Positions 52,636-61,163 of a stretch of 64,000 bases of DNA are shown here, in pieces. This DNA comes from Nocardia sp. (GTDB taxonomy: Bacteria > Actinomycetota > Actinomycetes > Mycobacteriales > Mycobacteriaceae), in contig NZ_JAODNK010000075.1 in NCBI RefSeq assembly GCF_025465275.1, forward strand, positions 1 to 64,000, read 5' to 3'. Both the position numbers and the translations under genes were made by a program. The first letter of the stretch is position 1. The number at the start of each line of letters is the position of its first letter. The notes beneath the pieces were generated by a model. It was not told the origin of the DNA. It made no database searches and saw nothing but the letters and a program-made list of their open reading frames with translations.

Positions 52636-53298
52636 CTACTCGGAACCCAGCTCGGGATAGAAGCCGCGCTGGAACGGCTGCAATTGCGAGACAGCCAATT
52701 GCCCGCCCCCGCGGCAGATCGGGCATACCCGATCCCCCGCGCATTCGGGGCAGGTGCGCTGCCCGGTCACCGCATCGGGCAGCCAGCCGCGGCCACCACA
52801 TTCGGGGCACACGCCCAGGCCGTCGCACTCGTAGCAGAGCACATAGCCCGCGCTGACCGAGTCCGACGTGCGGCTCGGGTCCGGCTGGTCGGCTTCCTGT
52901 GGTGTGGACAGGGCTCGGGCCGGTGAGTTCGCGCTGTACAGCACGGTGGGTGTGTGGTCGGGGACGCGGATTTCGATGGTGCTGCCGTCTCGGTAGCCGG
53001 CCACGAGGGTGCGGTTCACCTCCCGCGATTCGGACACCTCCCAGCCCGCATCGGCCAGCATGCGGGCGCCTCGGCGCACGGTGTCGGCGGCGTTGACAGA
53101 TTCGGGTCGCTGTCCCCGGAAGGTGGTCGAATACCGGTATTTCACCGGTTCGGCCCAATCGGAGACGGTCGGTTCGCTGAGGAAGAGCAGCATGAGGTCC
53201 GCGCCCGGGGTGAGCTGTTCGATGAGCTCGACCAGCTGGGCACGCAGCACTCGGCCCAGGCGGTCCAGTTCCGCCCGCGCACCTGGTATTTCACCCAT
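52636..53298 (-). CDS. Unknown protein with DnaJ-type Cys-rich zinc-finger tail
   Basis: 220 residues from ATG 53298 with GGGAG 6 bases upstream; the frame is open to 53466 but without a site. The first 150 residues form a mixed alpha-beta domain with a helical start (LRAQLVELIEQL) and strands such as RTLVAGYRDGSTIEIRVPD. Residues about 165-205 contain four C-x2-C motifs in the pattern of the DnaJ zinc finger: CYECDGLGVCPECGG, then TCPECAGDRVCPICRGGG. No J domain is present. The finger suggests binding of unfolded protein or a partner chaperone. It lies between a substrate-EspG pair and a 129/250-residue pair. Confidence 0.78.
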   Translation of the reverse strand: MGEIPGARAELDRLGRVLRAQLVELIEQLTPGADLMLLFLSEPTVSDWAEPVKYRYSTTFRGQRPESVNAADTVRRGARMLADAGWEVSESREVNRTLVAGYRDGSTIEIRVPDHTPTVLYSANSPARALSTPQEADQPDPSRTSDSVSAGYVLCYECDGLGVCPECGGRGWLPDAVTGQRTCPECAGDRVCPICRGGGQLAVSQLQPFQRGFYPELGSE

Positions 53299-53564
53299 GC
53301 CAACTCCCTTCTGGCGGGACACTATCATCTGCCGAATGCCTGGTCGGACTATGGACCACCACGGTATGGGAGGAGTTGCCAGCCCCTCTGGACGGCGATC
53401 GTATGAACCCTCGGCGATGGCCGGGCGACGGAGAGATGGCGTGCGCCAGTAGCTTTCATGCGCCATTCACCTCGAGTTGTCTGGCGCCGTTGCGACACAG
53501 TCGATCTCTGACCGCCGATATCGAACCCGAGTAGCGGATACGGGCATCGAATAGGCTGCGATCC

Positions 53565-53951
53565 ATGGTTGAGCGATCCGGGGAAGCGCTGCGACTGGCG
53601 CGAGTGTACGAGGGGCTGGGAGCGGACGGGCGGCCGCGGGCGGGAAATCGGGCGGCTATTGTGCCGTGGTTCCAGGACGATGTGCTGGCTTATCTGGAGG
53701 CGGCGCCGGTCGTGCTGGCGGCGCGCAGTTTCGAGGTGGATGAGTTCGCGCCGCAGGAGCGGGATGTGCCGCTGAATTTTCGCACCGACGGGGTGTGGAT
53801 CTGGTCGGGCGCGGTGCCGCACTACCTGCGGAAACACGGGCTGCCGCCGGAAGGTGAGCTGGTGCGGCACATTGTGGGGCGCAATTGCGAGCTCGGTGTG
53901 GTCGACGAGGCTGCCAAGGAATTGGCGGTCCACATCATCACCGGGGGCTGA
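53565..53951 (+). CDS. Unknown protein, 129-residue family (intact copy 2)
   Basis: 128 residues from ATG 53565. The blocks ARVYEGLGADGRP, PVVLAARSF, RTDGVWIWSGAVPHYLRKHG and KELAVHIITGG are shared with the copy at 43503. The degraded copy at 14496 resembles this one most closely at GADGRP and in its second half. It is followed 2 bases later by its 245-residue partner. Confidence 0.8.
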   Translation: MVERSGEALRLARVYEGLGADGRPRAGNRAAIVPWFQDDVLAYLEAAPVVLAARSFEVDEFAPQERDVPLNFRTDGVWIWSGAVPHYLRKHGLPPEGELVRHIVGRNCELGVVDEAAKELAVHIITGG

Positions 53952-53953
53952 GC

Positions 53954-54691
53954 ATGCGGGACAGACTGGCCCTGCTCGATGAGGGCAATCGGCTGCACGC
54001 GCTGTATCGGGAGGTCGGATATACGCCGGAGGGTAAGGACGCCATCTATCGAGTGTTCGACCTCCAGGACGCATACCGCAAGCTCTTGCCCGATGTCATT
54101 GTCGCCCGCTGTCCGTTCACCGATGCGGTGGTGCGCTGGCCGCTGGACAATGTCGATCTTGATGGCTGGTACTGGGATTGGGACCAGCCTATCCGCCGGC
54201 ATGTTGCCGGATTGCCGTTCAGCTGGCTGACCATGGAGGGCGCCGTGCGCCTGGCCGAGCCGGTGACGGCTGCGCCTTTCCACGCCATGCCCGGGCCGGC
54301 CGCGCCCTACGTCGTCCCGCACCTGCTGGAAGACCCCGAGGTGCGCGCGGTGCTGTCGGAGCTGCCGATCGGCCGCCATACCGGTTGGGCGATCACCTAT
54401 TTCGGCAATAAGCGCCCCAAGGACATTGCACTGGAGAATGTCTGGGGCAGCCGGACCAATGAGATCCACGATCCGCGCGGGCTGGAACGGGATTCGAGCG
54501 AGCACGTCCCGCATCCCAGCGATCACGATTTCGACCTGCGGCCCTGGCTCGATGCCGGACAGCTGCTCTGGATCGCGCCCGGTGACACCGATACCGCGCT
54601 GCACGAGGGCGCTGCCGACTGCCCCTACCTCGATATCGAGGGCGACCACCGCGAACAACTCATCAACCGGGGCGAAATCATCCGCTACTGA
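53954..54691 (+). CDS. Unknown protein, 250-residue family (copy 2)
   Basis: 245 residues from ATG 53954. It repeats the core of the protein at 43899: ARCPFTDAVVRWP with LDGWYWDWD, LTMEGAVRLAEPV, PGPAAPYVVPHLL, GWAITYFGN, LENVWGSR, FDLRPWL and LLWIAPGD, closing CPYLDIEGDHR. The N-terminal helical part is shorter than in copy 1. A terminator hairpin lies 7 bases after the stop. Confidence 0.8.
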   Translation: MRDRLALLDEGNRLHALYREVGYTPEGKDAIYRVFDLQDAYRKLLPDVIVARCPFTDAVVRWPLDNVDLDGWYWDWDQPIRRHVAGLPFSWLTMEGAVRLAEPVTAAPFHAMPGPAAPYVVPHLLEDPEVRAVLSELPIGRHTGWAITYFGNKRPKDIALENVWGSRTNEIHDPRGLERDSSEHVPHPSDHDFDLRPWLDAGQLLWIAPGDTDTALHEGAADCPYLDIEGDHREQLINRGEIIRY

Positions 54692-54697
54692 ATCCGG

Positions 54698-54724
54698 CTG
54701 CAGGCGAATCGAATCCGCCTGCAG
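54698..54724. terminator. Bidirectional terminator hairpin
   Basis: CTGCAGGCG pairs perfectly with CGCCTGCAG around a 9-base AT-containing loop, exactly between the convergent stops at 54691 and 54734. It can serve both strands. Confidence 0.75.
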
Positions 54725-54733
54725 ACCGGGTTG

Positions 54734-55972
54734 TCAGAGGTTGGTGGTGGGGACTCGCGGGGTGGCGGATCCGGACGCGCCGACTACCGGAACACCGGTA
54801 TTGCCGAGCTCACCGACAACATCGTCGCCGTGTTCACCGGTCACCAGGTTGGTGCGGATATCGCTGTCGTCGTCGGCTTCCCCGGCGCGCGATGCCAGAC
54901 CCGCGCCCGCACCGCCCATCGGAGGGGCCATGCCCGGGCCGGTGGTGGCGGCGCGCGGGGCGGCCGCCGGTTCGGCGGCCGGGGCCGGGGATCCGCCGGG
55001 GGCGGCGGTGGAGCGGGTGCCGGTCCACTGACCCAACTGGGCGGGACCCGCTGCGCCCAGCCCGCCGCTGATCGGGACGGCGCTGCCCGGCGTGCTGCCG
55101 GCGGTCGTGGTGATCGGCTGATCGACGGGTGCGGTTGTCTCGTCCACGGGCTGGGCGGTGAGCGTCTGCGCGATCGATTGCAGCTGTTGCGCACCGGAGC
55201 TGGCCGAGCTCGCCAGCGTCTGGAGGCCGCTGAGCAGTTGGGTGACCTGGGAGAGCGAGTCGACGCCCTTGGGCGCGTTGGTGACCGCCACCTTCTGGCC
55301 TGCCACGGTCATATTGGCGTTGTGCACGGTCAATTGAGCGCGAGTGTGTGCGACCACAGCCGTTGCCTCGGCGGCGGTTTCGCTCGCCATCGACAGCAGG
55401 AAGGCCTGGCCGGGCGGAGTCACCAGGAAGGGCGCCGAAACGGTGACGGCCGTGACGAACTTGGTGATGACGGCCGCCATCGAGGCCGCGCCGATGCCCA
55501 CCGTTGTTGCCGCGCCGCCCAGTACGGTCTTCTGCTGCACATTCTGGGTCTGCAGCTCCAGCGCATCCGACTGTGCCGCAGCGCCTTTGTCGGCCGCGCC
55601 GGTGGCGCCCTGACCCTGCCAGAGGCTGGAGGCCACGGACATGAGTGAGGAGGCCAGCGAGACGACCTGCTGCAGGGCGCTCGAAACACCCGAGAGCACC
55701 TGCATGGGATCCACGCTGGCGCCGCTGATCTGGCCGGTGCCGAAGGACTGCGCCAGATCGGTGAGCGGGCGGGTGAGCGCGGACAGGTCGATCACCGGCA
55801 GCGGCGGGAGACCCGGGAGCGGCGGTGCGGGCGGCAGCTGGGGCAGCGCCGATACACCCATATCGCGCAGGATGTCATTGATCGGCCGGTCCAGCATCGG
55901 ACCGAGTGCGGTGCCGCGCAGCACATCCGCCACGGTGGTATCGGGTGAGCCCGGCACCTGCGGCGTGCTCAT
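54734..55972 (-). CDS. WXG-motif type VII secretion substrate (copy 2)
   Basis: 412 residues from ATG 55972. Its organisation mirrors the protein at 11867: a Pro/Leu-rich start (LPQLPPAPPLPGLPPLP), a helical section with SSLWQGQGA, a hydrophobic, Ala/Val-rich middle (TKFVTAVTVSAPFLV), and a Gly/Pro-rich tail ending with VTGEHGDDVVGELG. The start overlaps the stop of the EspC-like gene (ATGA). Both copies have the same upstream gene order, so they come from a duplicated operon. Confidence 0.82.
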   Translation of the reverse strand: MSTPQVPGSPDTTVADVLRGTALGPMLDRPINDILRDMGVSALPQLPPAPPLPGLPPLPVIDLSALTRPLTDLAQSFGTGQISGASVDPMQVLSGVSSALQQVVSLASSLMSVASSLWQGQGATGAADKGAAAQSDALELQTQNVQQKTVLGGAATTVGIGAASMAAVITKFVTAVTVSAPFLVTPPGQAFLLSMASETAAEATAVVAHTRAQLTVHNANMTVAGQKVAVTNAPKGVDSLSQVTQLLSGLQTLASSASSGAQQLQSIAQTLTAQPVDETTAPVDQPITTTAGSTPGSAVPISGGLGAAGPAQLGQWTGTRSTAAPGGSPAPAAEPAAAPRAATTGPGMAPPMGGAGAGLASRAGEADDDSDIRTNLVTGEHGDDVVGELGNTGVPVVGASGSATPRVPTTNL

Positions 55973-56286
55973 AGCTCCTTCGACAGTGCGATGAAGTCGA
56001 CGCTGGACTGCGCCTCGACGCCGTCGTAGGTCGCGGCGGCCTCGTGCGCGGTGACGGCGGTGCCGGCGTGCACCGCCGCTAGCTCAGCGGTCGAGGCGAA
56101 GTGGTTGCCCTGCGCGCCCGCGAAACTCAGCAGGAAGTCCTGGCCGATCAGGCCGAAGACCGGTACCAGGGCCGCGACGGTGGCGACCTGATCGGCCCCG
56201 GCGGCGCCGGCAATTGTCGATGCCATCGCCGCCGAGACGTCACCGTAGTGGCGGATCGCGTCGGGTGTTGCAACAAGGTTGCTCAT
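55969..56286 (-). CDS. EspC-like type VII secretion target (copy 2)
   Basis: 105 residues from ATG 56286 with a GGGGG site 5 bases upstream. The central FGLIGQDFLLSFAGAQGNH matches the copy at 13246 almost residue for residue, and the flanking helices are Ala-rich. Coupled to the WXG substrate by a 4-base overlap. Confidence 0.82.
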   Translation of the reverse strand: MSNLVATPDAIRHYGDVSAAMASTIAGAAGADQVATVAALVPVFGLIGQDFLLSFAGAQGNHFASTAELAAVHAGTAVTAHEAAATYDGVEAQSSVDFIALSKEL

Positions 56287-56355
56287 GAGACCCCCATCGT
56301 GAAGATCAACTCGAAATGAACTATACGGAGCGAAGATTCGGCAGGCATAGGAAAG

Positions 56356-56387
56356 TGTTCACCAACTCCGGACCTGTTCGGTGAACA
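56356..56387. promoter_or_regulatory. Inverted repeat upstream of the EspC/WXG operon, possible operator
   Basis: TGTTCACC and GGTGAACA are perfect 8-base inverted halves separated by 16 bases, 70 bases upstream of the EspC-like start in a 167-base gap. Further GTGTTC-like half copies are at 56352 and 56392. A dimeric repressor or activator site is plausible; no regulator gene is in the window. Confidence 0.4.
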
Positions 56388-56453
56388 AAAGGTGTTCCCC
56401 GGGTTATAGGCAGAAATCGGTATCAGACTGCCGCACTGCGGCTTTCGACCATT

Positions 56454-56798
56454 TTAGATGGGCCGCAACCAACTGTCCGGTTCGGTGTCGTAATCCTGCT
56501 CCTCGACGTATTCCTGGCGAGTCACCTCGGCGACCGTGGGCAGGCCGGTCAGGGCCAGTAGCTCCGGCGCCAGACCCGCGGCGCGCAGTTGCTCGCGACG
56601 CTGTAGACCCGCGCGATTCGCGGACTGCTTGCACAGGCGCAGAATCTCGCCCGCCAGCGCCTGCGGATCATTGCGCAACTGGTCCCGCTCCACGCTGACA
56701 CCCAGCGGCAGGCCCTGTTCGGTGGTGCACACCACCACCGCTCCCGTGCGGGAGGCGACGGTGAACTCGGTCGGGAACGGCGCACTATCGGATTGCAC
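56454..56798 (-). CDS. YbaB-like small protein (copy 2)
   Basis: 114 residues from GTG 56798. It matches the protein at 13980 over its length: TTEQGLPLGVSV, GEILRLCKQSANRAGL and the C-terminal EEQDYDTEPDSWLR. It lies 21 bases downstream of the EspG gene and is probably in the same operon. Fold judged YbaB/EspL-like by eye. Confidence 0.78.
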   Translation of the reverse strand: MQSDSAPFPTEFTVASRTGAVVVCTTEQGLPLGVSVERDQLRNDPQALAGEILRLCKQSANRAGLQRREQLRAAGLAPELLALTGLPTVAEVTRQEYVEEQDYDTEPDSWLRPI

Positions 56799-56819
56799 TG
56801 ATATACCTGCCTTTCACAC

Positions 56820-57596
56820 TCATTCGTCCTCGATGGCCATGAGCACCTCGGTGATCCGGGCGTCCACGGCCGTGGCCATGCGTTTGCGGTCGGCGGGCAC
56901 GGCGACCGGCGGGAAATCCGCGGTGACGACATAGCGGCCGTCATCGGCCAAATCCCGCCACTCCAGCTGGAAGCGGATGATGCCGCGCGGGCCGAATCGG
57001 GAACGGCCCTGCACCACATCGATGGTGCCCATGCTCGGTGCGGGGGCCGCCAGGAAGTCGGAGGCGCGGTTGATCACCGTGCCCTCCATGCTTTCGTGCG
57101 CCGGGGACAGGCCGTAGCCGTAGTCGAAGTCCTCGGTGTGCTCGGATTCGGCCAGCACGATCTCACTGCCGCGACCCGCGGCGGTATCCGGCAGCGCGGT
57201 GACGATCTGCGCCGCCAATTCGCGGGCATCGAATTCGGTCACGGTGAATCCCGCACTGTGCCGCACGGTTTCGCCGGGCTGCTGCACCACCAGATAGCCG
57301 AAGTCGCCGGAGCGGATGCCGAGCATGCGAATGCTGGCCTCCGCGGTGGTGCGGTCGCGGCCGTCCCAGCCGCGCACTTCGACCCGGACGTCGGGCGTGC
57401 GCAGCACGGGCAGCACCTCGGCCAGCACCGGATCCCGGTCGCGCAGTGCCTCTTTGGCACGCGCCAGGTTCGTGAGGTGATCGTCCCACCACTCGGTGCG
57501 GCTGGCGTACATGAGCGGGATCGGCAGGAATTCCTCGCCGAGCTCCTCCCACAGGACCAGGAATTCCAGATCGGTGAAGGTCCAGGTTCGTTGCAC
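56820..57596 (-). CDS. EspG-family chaperone, paired with the substrate at 57602
   Basis: 258 residues from GTG 57596. It opens MQRTWTFTDLEFLVLW and has IDVVQGRSRFGPRGIIRF and WRDLADDGRYVV near the end, as in the paralogues at 23611 and 51700. It starts 5 bases after the substrate's stop, so the pair is co-transcribed rather than overlapping as in the other two loci. Confidence 0.85.
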   Translation of the reverse strand: MQRTWTFTDLEFLVLWEELGEEFLPIPLMYASRTEWWDDHLTNLARAKEALRDRDPVLAEVLPVLRTPDVRVEVRGWDGRDRTTAEASIRMLGIRSGDFGYLVVQQPGETVRHSAGFTVTEFDARELAAQIVTALPDTAAGRGSEIVLAESEHTEDFDYGYGLSPAHESMEGTVINRASDFLAAPAPSMGTIDVVQGRSRFGPRGIIRFQLEWRDLADDGRYVVTADFPPVAVPADRKRMATAVDARITEVLMAIEDE

Positions 57597-57601
57597 CGAA
57601 T

Positions 57602-59395
57602 TCAGCCCTCCACCACGGGTTTCGCCACGATCGGCGCCTCACCCATGGCAGTCTCGAGCGCCTCGGTCGAGTCGAGGAATTCGGCGCGCTTGTGCTCTTT
57701 GCCCTGACCGCCCTGGCCGCCCGCACCGTGGCCCATACCGCCCATGCCGCCGCCCATGCCGCCCATCGGCGATGCCGTCGCGGTGCCCGTGGCGACGCCG
57801 GCTCGAATGGCCGACTCCGCGGTTTCGATGGCGACCGCCGCCCGCGGGAACAGGCGCGAGTTGAGCTCTTTGAGCGGGGCCACGCCCAGACCACCGGGGC
57901 CACCGCCGGGCCCGCCGCCGCCCGGCAGATCCTTGGACAGCTGACTGAGCAGGTTGGGCATTCCGGCCAGTGTCATGTTCTTCAACTGATCCTGCGTCTG
58001 CTGCTGTTGCTGCTGTGCGGTGGTCGTCTGTGCCGACTGCAAGCTCTGGGCGGCCTGCTGCAGGGCGCTCTGCAGTTGGGATGACTGCGAGCTCGAATCC
58101 TGACTCGTCTGTGCGGGATTCGAGCTCTGGCCGGAGCTCGACTGGCCGGGATCGGTCGTGCCGGGGCCTGATTTGCCCGGGTCGGTTTTGCTGGGATCGG
58201 TTTTGCCGGGATCCGACTTGCTCGGATCGGTCTTGAGCGCAGCGTCTTTGAGATTCGGAACGCTCTGCATCTGACCGCCCGGCAGCGATGACGGGTTGAG
58301 CCCGTTCGCCGACGGCGCCGGTCCCGTCGGTCCCGGGCCGCCCGGCCCGGCATACGTGCGCGGATGATAAGTCGGCGGCGGCTGCAGCACGGGCGCCGGC
58401 GCGGTGGGATCGGACAGTTTCGGAATTGCCGTGCTGGCGTGTCCGATTCCGGGGATGTACCAGGTTTTGAAGCCGGCGACCGCGACCTTGACCACGGCGT
58501 CCTCGGTCGGAGTGCCGTTCAGCTTGTCACCGTCCCAGCCCTCGGGCAGCGCGGCCTTGGTATTACGCAGAAAGCCCGCGGTGTAGTCCAGATTCGTCGA
58601 CATCAGGCCCATCTCGTTGACGAGATCATCGGCCTGCGACTTGAAGAGCTTGACTGCCGCGATCGCACCGCTGGCGCCGGCGCCGGTCCACGACTTGTCC
58701 TTCTCGAATCCCGCCATCAGCGTATCGAGCCGGTCGAAATCCTTGGAGATCCAACCGGCCATATTCTTCCAGTCGTCGCTGCGGTCGGCCACCGTCTGCG
58801 GATTGATGCCGACACCGACCTCGTAGAACCACTCGCCGCCATGACCTGACGGATCCTCGGCGCCGATCGCGTCGGTGTAGTGCGCGAGATCGGTCTTGCC
58901 GATGCCCTTGAGACCGCCGTATCCGCTGTTCTTGTCGAAAGCGGCATCCGCCGTCGGCTCACTCCAGGTCGGGATGGCCGCCTTCCCGTCCGGGGTCAGA
59001 TTCAGCACCGGATAGTTGCCGTCGGCGGTCTTCTTGAAGCTGTTGAACGCATCTGCGGAACTCTCCTCCGTGGCGTCGTACAGCTTGCCCGCCGTCACCA
59101 GGGTGTCGCCGAGCGCGTCCACCAGGGTGATGTAGTGGTCGACAATCGTGGCGAGACGGCCGCCCTCGGTATTGAAACGACCCGCGAGCTCCACTGCCTT
59201 CGGCAGATATCCATTATCGCTGAAACCCTTGTGCTCCTTGACCACGAACACCCACTGCTTGGTCATTGCCAGTGAGTGCGAGAGGTCTGCCGCGTAACCG
59301 GCCGCCTTCGTCGCGGCACCCTTGTCGAGTGTCAGCGTGCCATCCTGCGCCGCCTGCGCAGTCCCAAGCCAGGGGTTGACGGACTCAGTACCCAT
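57602..59395 (-). CDS. Large ESX substrate-like protein partnered with EspG (minus-strand copy)
   Basis: 597 residues from ATG 59395 with AGGAG upstream. A helical N-terminal region of about 350 residues (LFKSQADDLVNEMGLMSTNLDY) is followed by a Pro-rich linker, a Lys/Asp/Pro repeat (DPSKSDPGKTD) and a Ser/Gln-rich stretch. The C-terminus has the shared L-F-P-R-A block and KEHKRAEFLDSTEAL. The corresponding proteins at 24387 and 49973 have the same end, which suggests a common function for it, such as chaperone or export contact. Confidence 0.8.
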   Translation of the reverse strand: MGTESVNPWLGTAQAAQDGTLTLDKGAATKAAGYAADLSHSLAMTKQWVFVVKEHKGFSDNGYLPKAVELAGRFNTEGGRLATIVDHYITLVDALGDTLVTAGKLYDATEESSADAFNSFKKTADGNYPVLNLTPDGKAAIPTWSEPTADAAFDKNSGYGGLKGIGKTDLAHYTDAIGAEDPSGHGGEWFYEVGVGINPQTVADRSDDWKNMAGWISKDFDRLDTLMAGFEKDKSWTGAGASGAIAAVKLFKSQADDLVNEMGLMSTNLDYTAGFLRNTKAALPEGWDGDKLNGTPTEDAVVKVAVAGFKTWYIPGIGHASTAIPKLSDPTAPAPVLQPPPTYHPRTYAGPGGPGPTGPAPSANGLNPSSLPGGQMQSVPNLKDAALKTDPSKSDPGKTDPSKTDPGKSGPGTTDPGQSSSGQSSNPAQTSQDSSSQSSQLQSALQQAAQSLQSAQTTTAQQQQQQTQDQLKNMTLAGMPNLLSQLSKDLPGGGGPGGGPGGLGVAPLKELNSRLFPRAAVAIETAESAIRAGVATGTATASPMGGMGGGMGGMGHGAGGQGGQGKEHKRAEFLDSTEALETAMGEAPIVAKPVVEG

Positions 59396-59404
59396 GTCCC
59401 GCTC

Positions 59405-60721
59405 CTAACTCGTCCAACTCGTCGATTGCCTTCGGCGGAAACGTTGTTCGGACTCCGGCAGCGGGTCCGGGCCGGTACGAATCGTGCCCGCCAGCGTCAG
59501 CTGATAGTGCGCCTCATCCAGATATGCTGCGGGACCGAATGTTTCGACGAGCTGTGCACGGGTGATATCGCTCCGCTCGGCCGCGGCGACGAATTCGGCT
59601 ATGGCAGCGCGCTGTTCGGGAGTCGGATGGTCGGCAACCAGTCCGGCGATCACATCGGCGACCGTGGTAGACGTCCAGATACCGGGCACCGCGGCGGCGA
59701 GATCGACCGCTGCCGGAGACTCGCCGCAATACCAGCGACCGCGCTCCCACCAGTAGCAGAAACTCAGCAAACCGCCTGCGGCGCGGGCGTTCAACACCGA
59801 GTTCGCCACCCACTCCGGCGCACCCGCGTACAGGTGCGGCAGCGGCGCTTTGCCGTTGTAGGCGGCCGATAGCTCCGGGGCGTCCCACACGCCGCCCGAG
59901 AGCACCGCGCGGCCACCCGGCAGGGCGTACAAAGTGGAGCCGGAGCGGCGGGAGCCTTCGAACCAGCCAAAGGACGGCAGCGCACGCGGACCCCAGTCCG
60001 AACCGACCGCGAGGAAGGCCGCCGCGATGGCCGACCACCGCGCCCACAGCACGGGGAAATCCGGGAAATCGTCCTCCGACAGTGTCTGCAGCACACCGGA
60101 TTCGCGATCGGCGCGCGCGGCTACGGCTGCCTGCTTCGGAGTACGCGACTGCCGATTGTCGTGGCGCACATAGGCGCCCAGCCAGGTGGGCAGGACGGCG
60201 CGCGGGTAGGCGCCGAGGTCCGCGAGGTAGTCCTGGGGGGCGAACAGCTGATCGTCGGGGAAGGGCTCGTCGCCGTAGTCGTGGTCGACGGTCAGCTCGC
60301 CGGTCGCGGTGATCGACAGCAGCAAGCGCCACCACGGACCGTCACCCAGCTGAGCCGCGACCTTGCGATGCTCCACGACCAGCGAAAGCACTTCCGGCGA
60401 AGGCGAAATCGGCGCCTGCCGCTGCTGGTCGTCGTAGAAGACCACGCGGGCCAGGCTGCCGGTCACCGTCAGCGAGAACGCGGCGTCCACGCGGTGCCAG
60501 CCCTCCGGGCCGATCGACATCAGTTCGCGCGCAATGCGATGCGCCAATTGCCGGGACTGCTCCGCGGTATCGGTGACATCGGTGACGACGCCGTCAGCGG
60601 AGATATTGAAGCCGACATCCGGGACGGATTCGTCGTCCGGGCCGACAACGACATTCGGATCAGCGACGCCGGGATCCGGTTCACCCGTGCGGGTTTCGCT
60701 GGAATCGTGCGACGTGGTCAT
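59405..60721 (-). CDS. YezG-like (DUF600-type) protein, paralogue of 28071
   Basis: 438 residues from ATG 60721 with AGGAG upstream. After an acidic start it follows the copy at 28071: GPEGWHRVDAAFSLTV, VDHDYGDEPFPDDQLFAP, LGAYPRAVLPTWLGAYV, then WFEGSRRSGSTLYALPGGR and LLSFCYWWERGRWYCGES. It ends 10 bases before the substrate gene, so all of these minus-strand genes from 60721 to 56454 look like one operon. The conserved linkage with substrate-EspG units argues against a simple immunity role for one toxin. Confidence 0.75.
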   Translation of the reverse strand: MTTSHDSSETRTGEPDPGVADPNVVVGPDDESVPDVGFNISADGVVTDVTDTAEQSRQLAHRIARELMSIGPEGWHRVDAAFSLTVTGSLARVVFYDDQQRQAPISPSPEVLSLVVEHRKVAAQLGDGPWWRLLLSITATGELTVDHDYGDEPFPDDQLFAPQDYLADLGAYPRAVLPTWLGAYVRHDNRQSRTPKQAAVAARADRESGVLQTLSEDDFPDFPVLWARWSAIAAAFLAVGSDWGPRALPSFGWFEGSRRSGSTLYALPGGRAVLSGGVWDAPELSAAYNGKAPLPHLYAGAPEWVANSVLNARAAGGLLSFCYWWERGRWYCGESPAAVDLAAAVPGIWTSTTVADVIAGLVADHPTPEQRAAIAEFVAAAERSDITRAQLVETFGPAAYLDEAHYQLTLAGTIRTGPDPLPESEQRFRRRQSTSWTS

Positions 60722-60760
60722 GGGCGATCGGCTCCTGAGACCTCCGCGATCGGGAGCACG

Positions 60761-61066
60761 CTAGTCCGAGTGCTCCTGCTGCTCGCGGGCACTTTTGCGC
60801 TGTTCACGTTCCTCGAACCACTTCTCCATATCCTGCTCCCAGCGCACGGCATTGCTGCCGTCGAGTTGACCGGCGAGCGCCTGCCTCGCGGCCTCGACCA
60901 GCTCGGGGGTGACCTCCGGGTAGGCCTTGAAGATCGTCCACAGCGCGGTCTGGGTGTCGTCGTCGAGCCCGGTGGCGCTGCGGGGACCCTGCCCTGCCAG
61001 CACATCCGCCAGCACCTGGTCGAAGTTCTCCCGCAATTCGTCGTTGCTGGGATAGCCGTCGCGCAC
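60761..61066 (-). CDS. Small protein of the AGQLDGSN family (copy 4)
   Basis: 101 residues from GTG 61066 with GGGAGG 9 bases upstream; earlier starts to 61093 are less likely because the family begins at V-R-D-G-Y-P. It keeps SATGLDDDTQTALW, ELVEAARQALAG and QLDGSNAVRW, and has a longer Lys/Glu/Arg-rich tail. Located 97 bases downstream of the effector at 61164, in the spot where an immunity gene is expected. Confidence 0.73.
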   Translation of the reverse strand: MRDGYPSNDELRENFDQVLADVLAGQGPRSATGLDDDTQTALWTIFKAYPEVTPELVEAARQALAGQLDGSNAVRWEQDMEKWFEEREQRKSAREQQEHSD

Positions 61067-61163
61067 GTCCGTATCCTCCCTCGTTCCCACCAACTGTCAG
61101 CATCACATATGCCGGATGGCCAGGGGGTGGCCGAAGTCGTAAAAATTGGCGAACTCACCGCGT

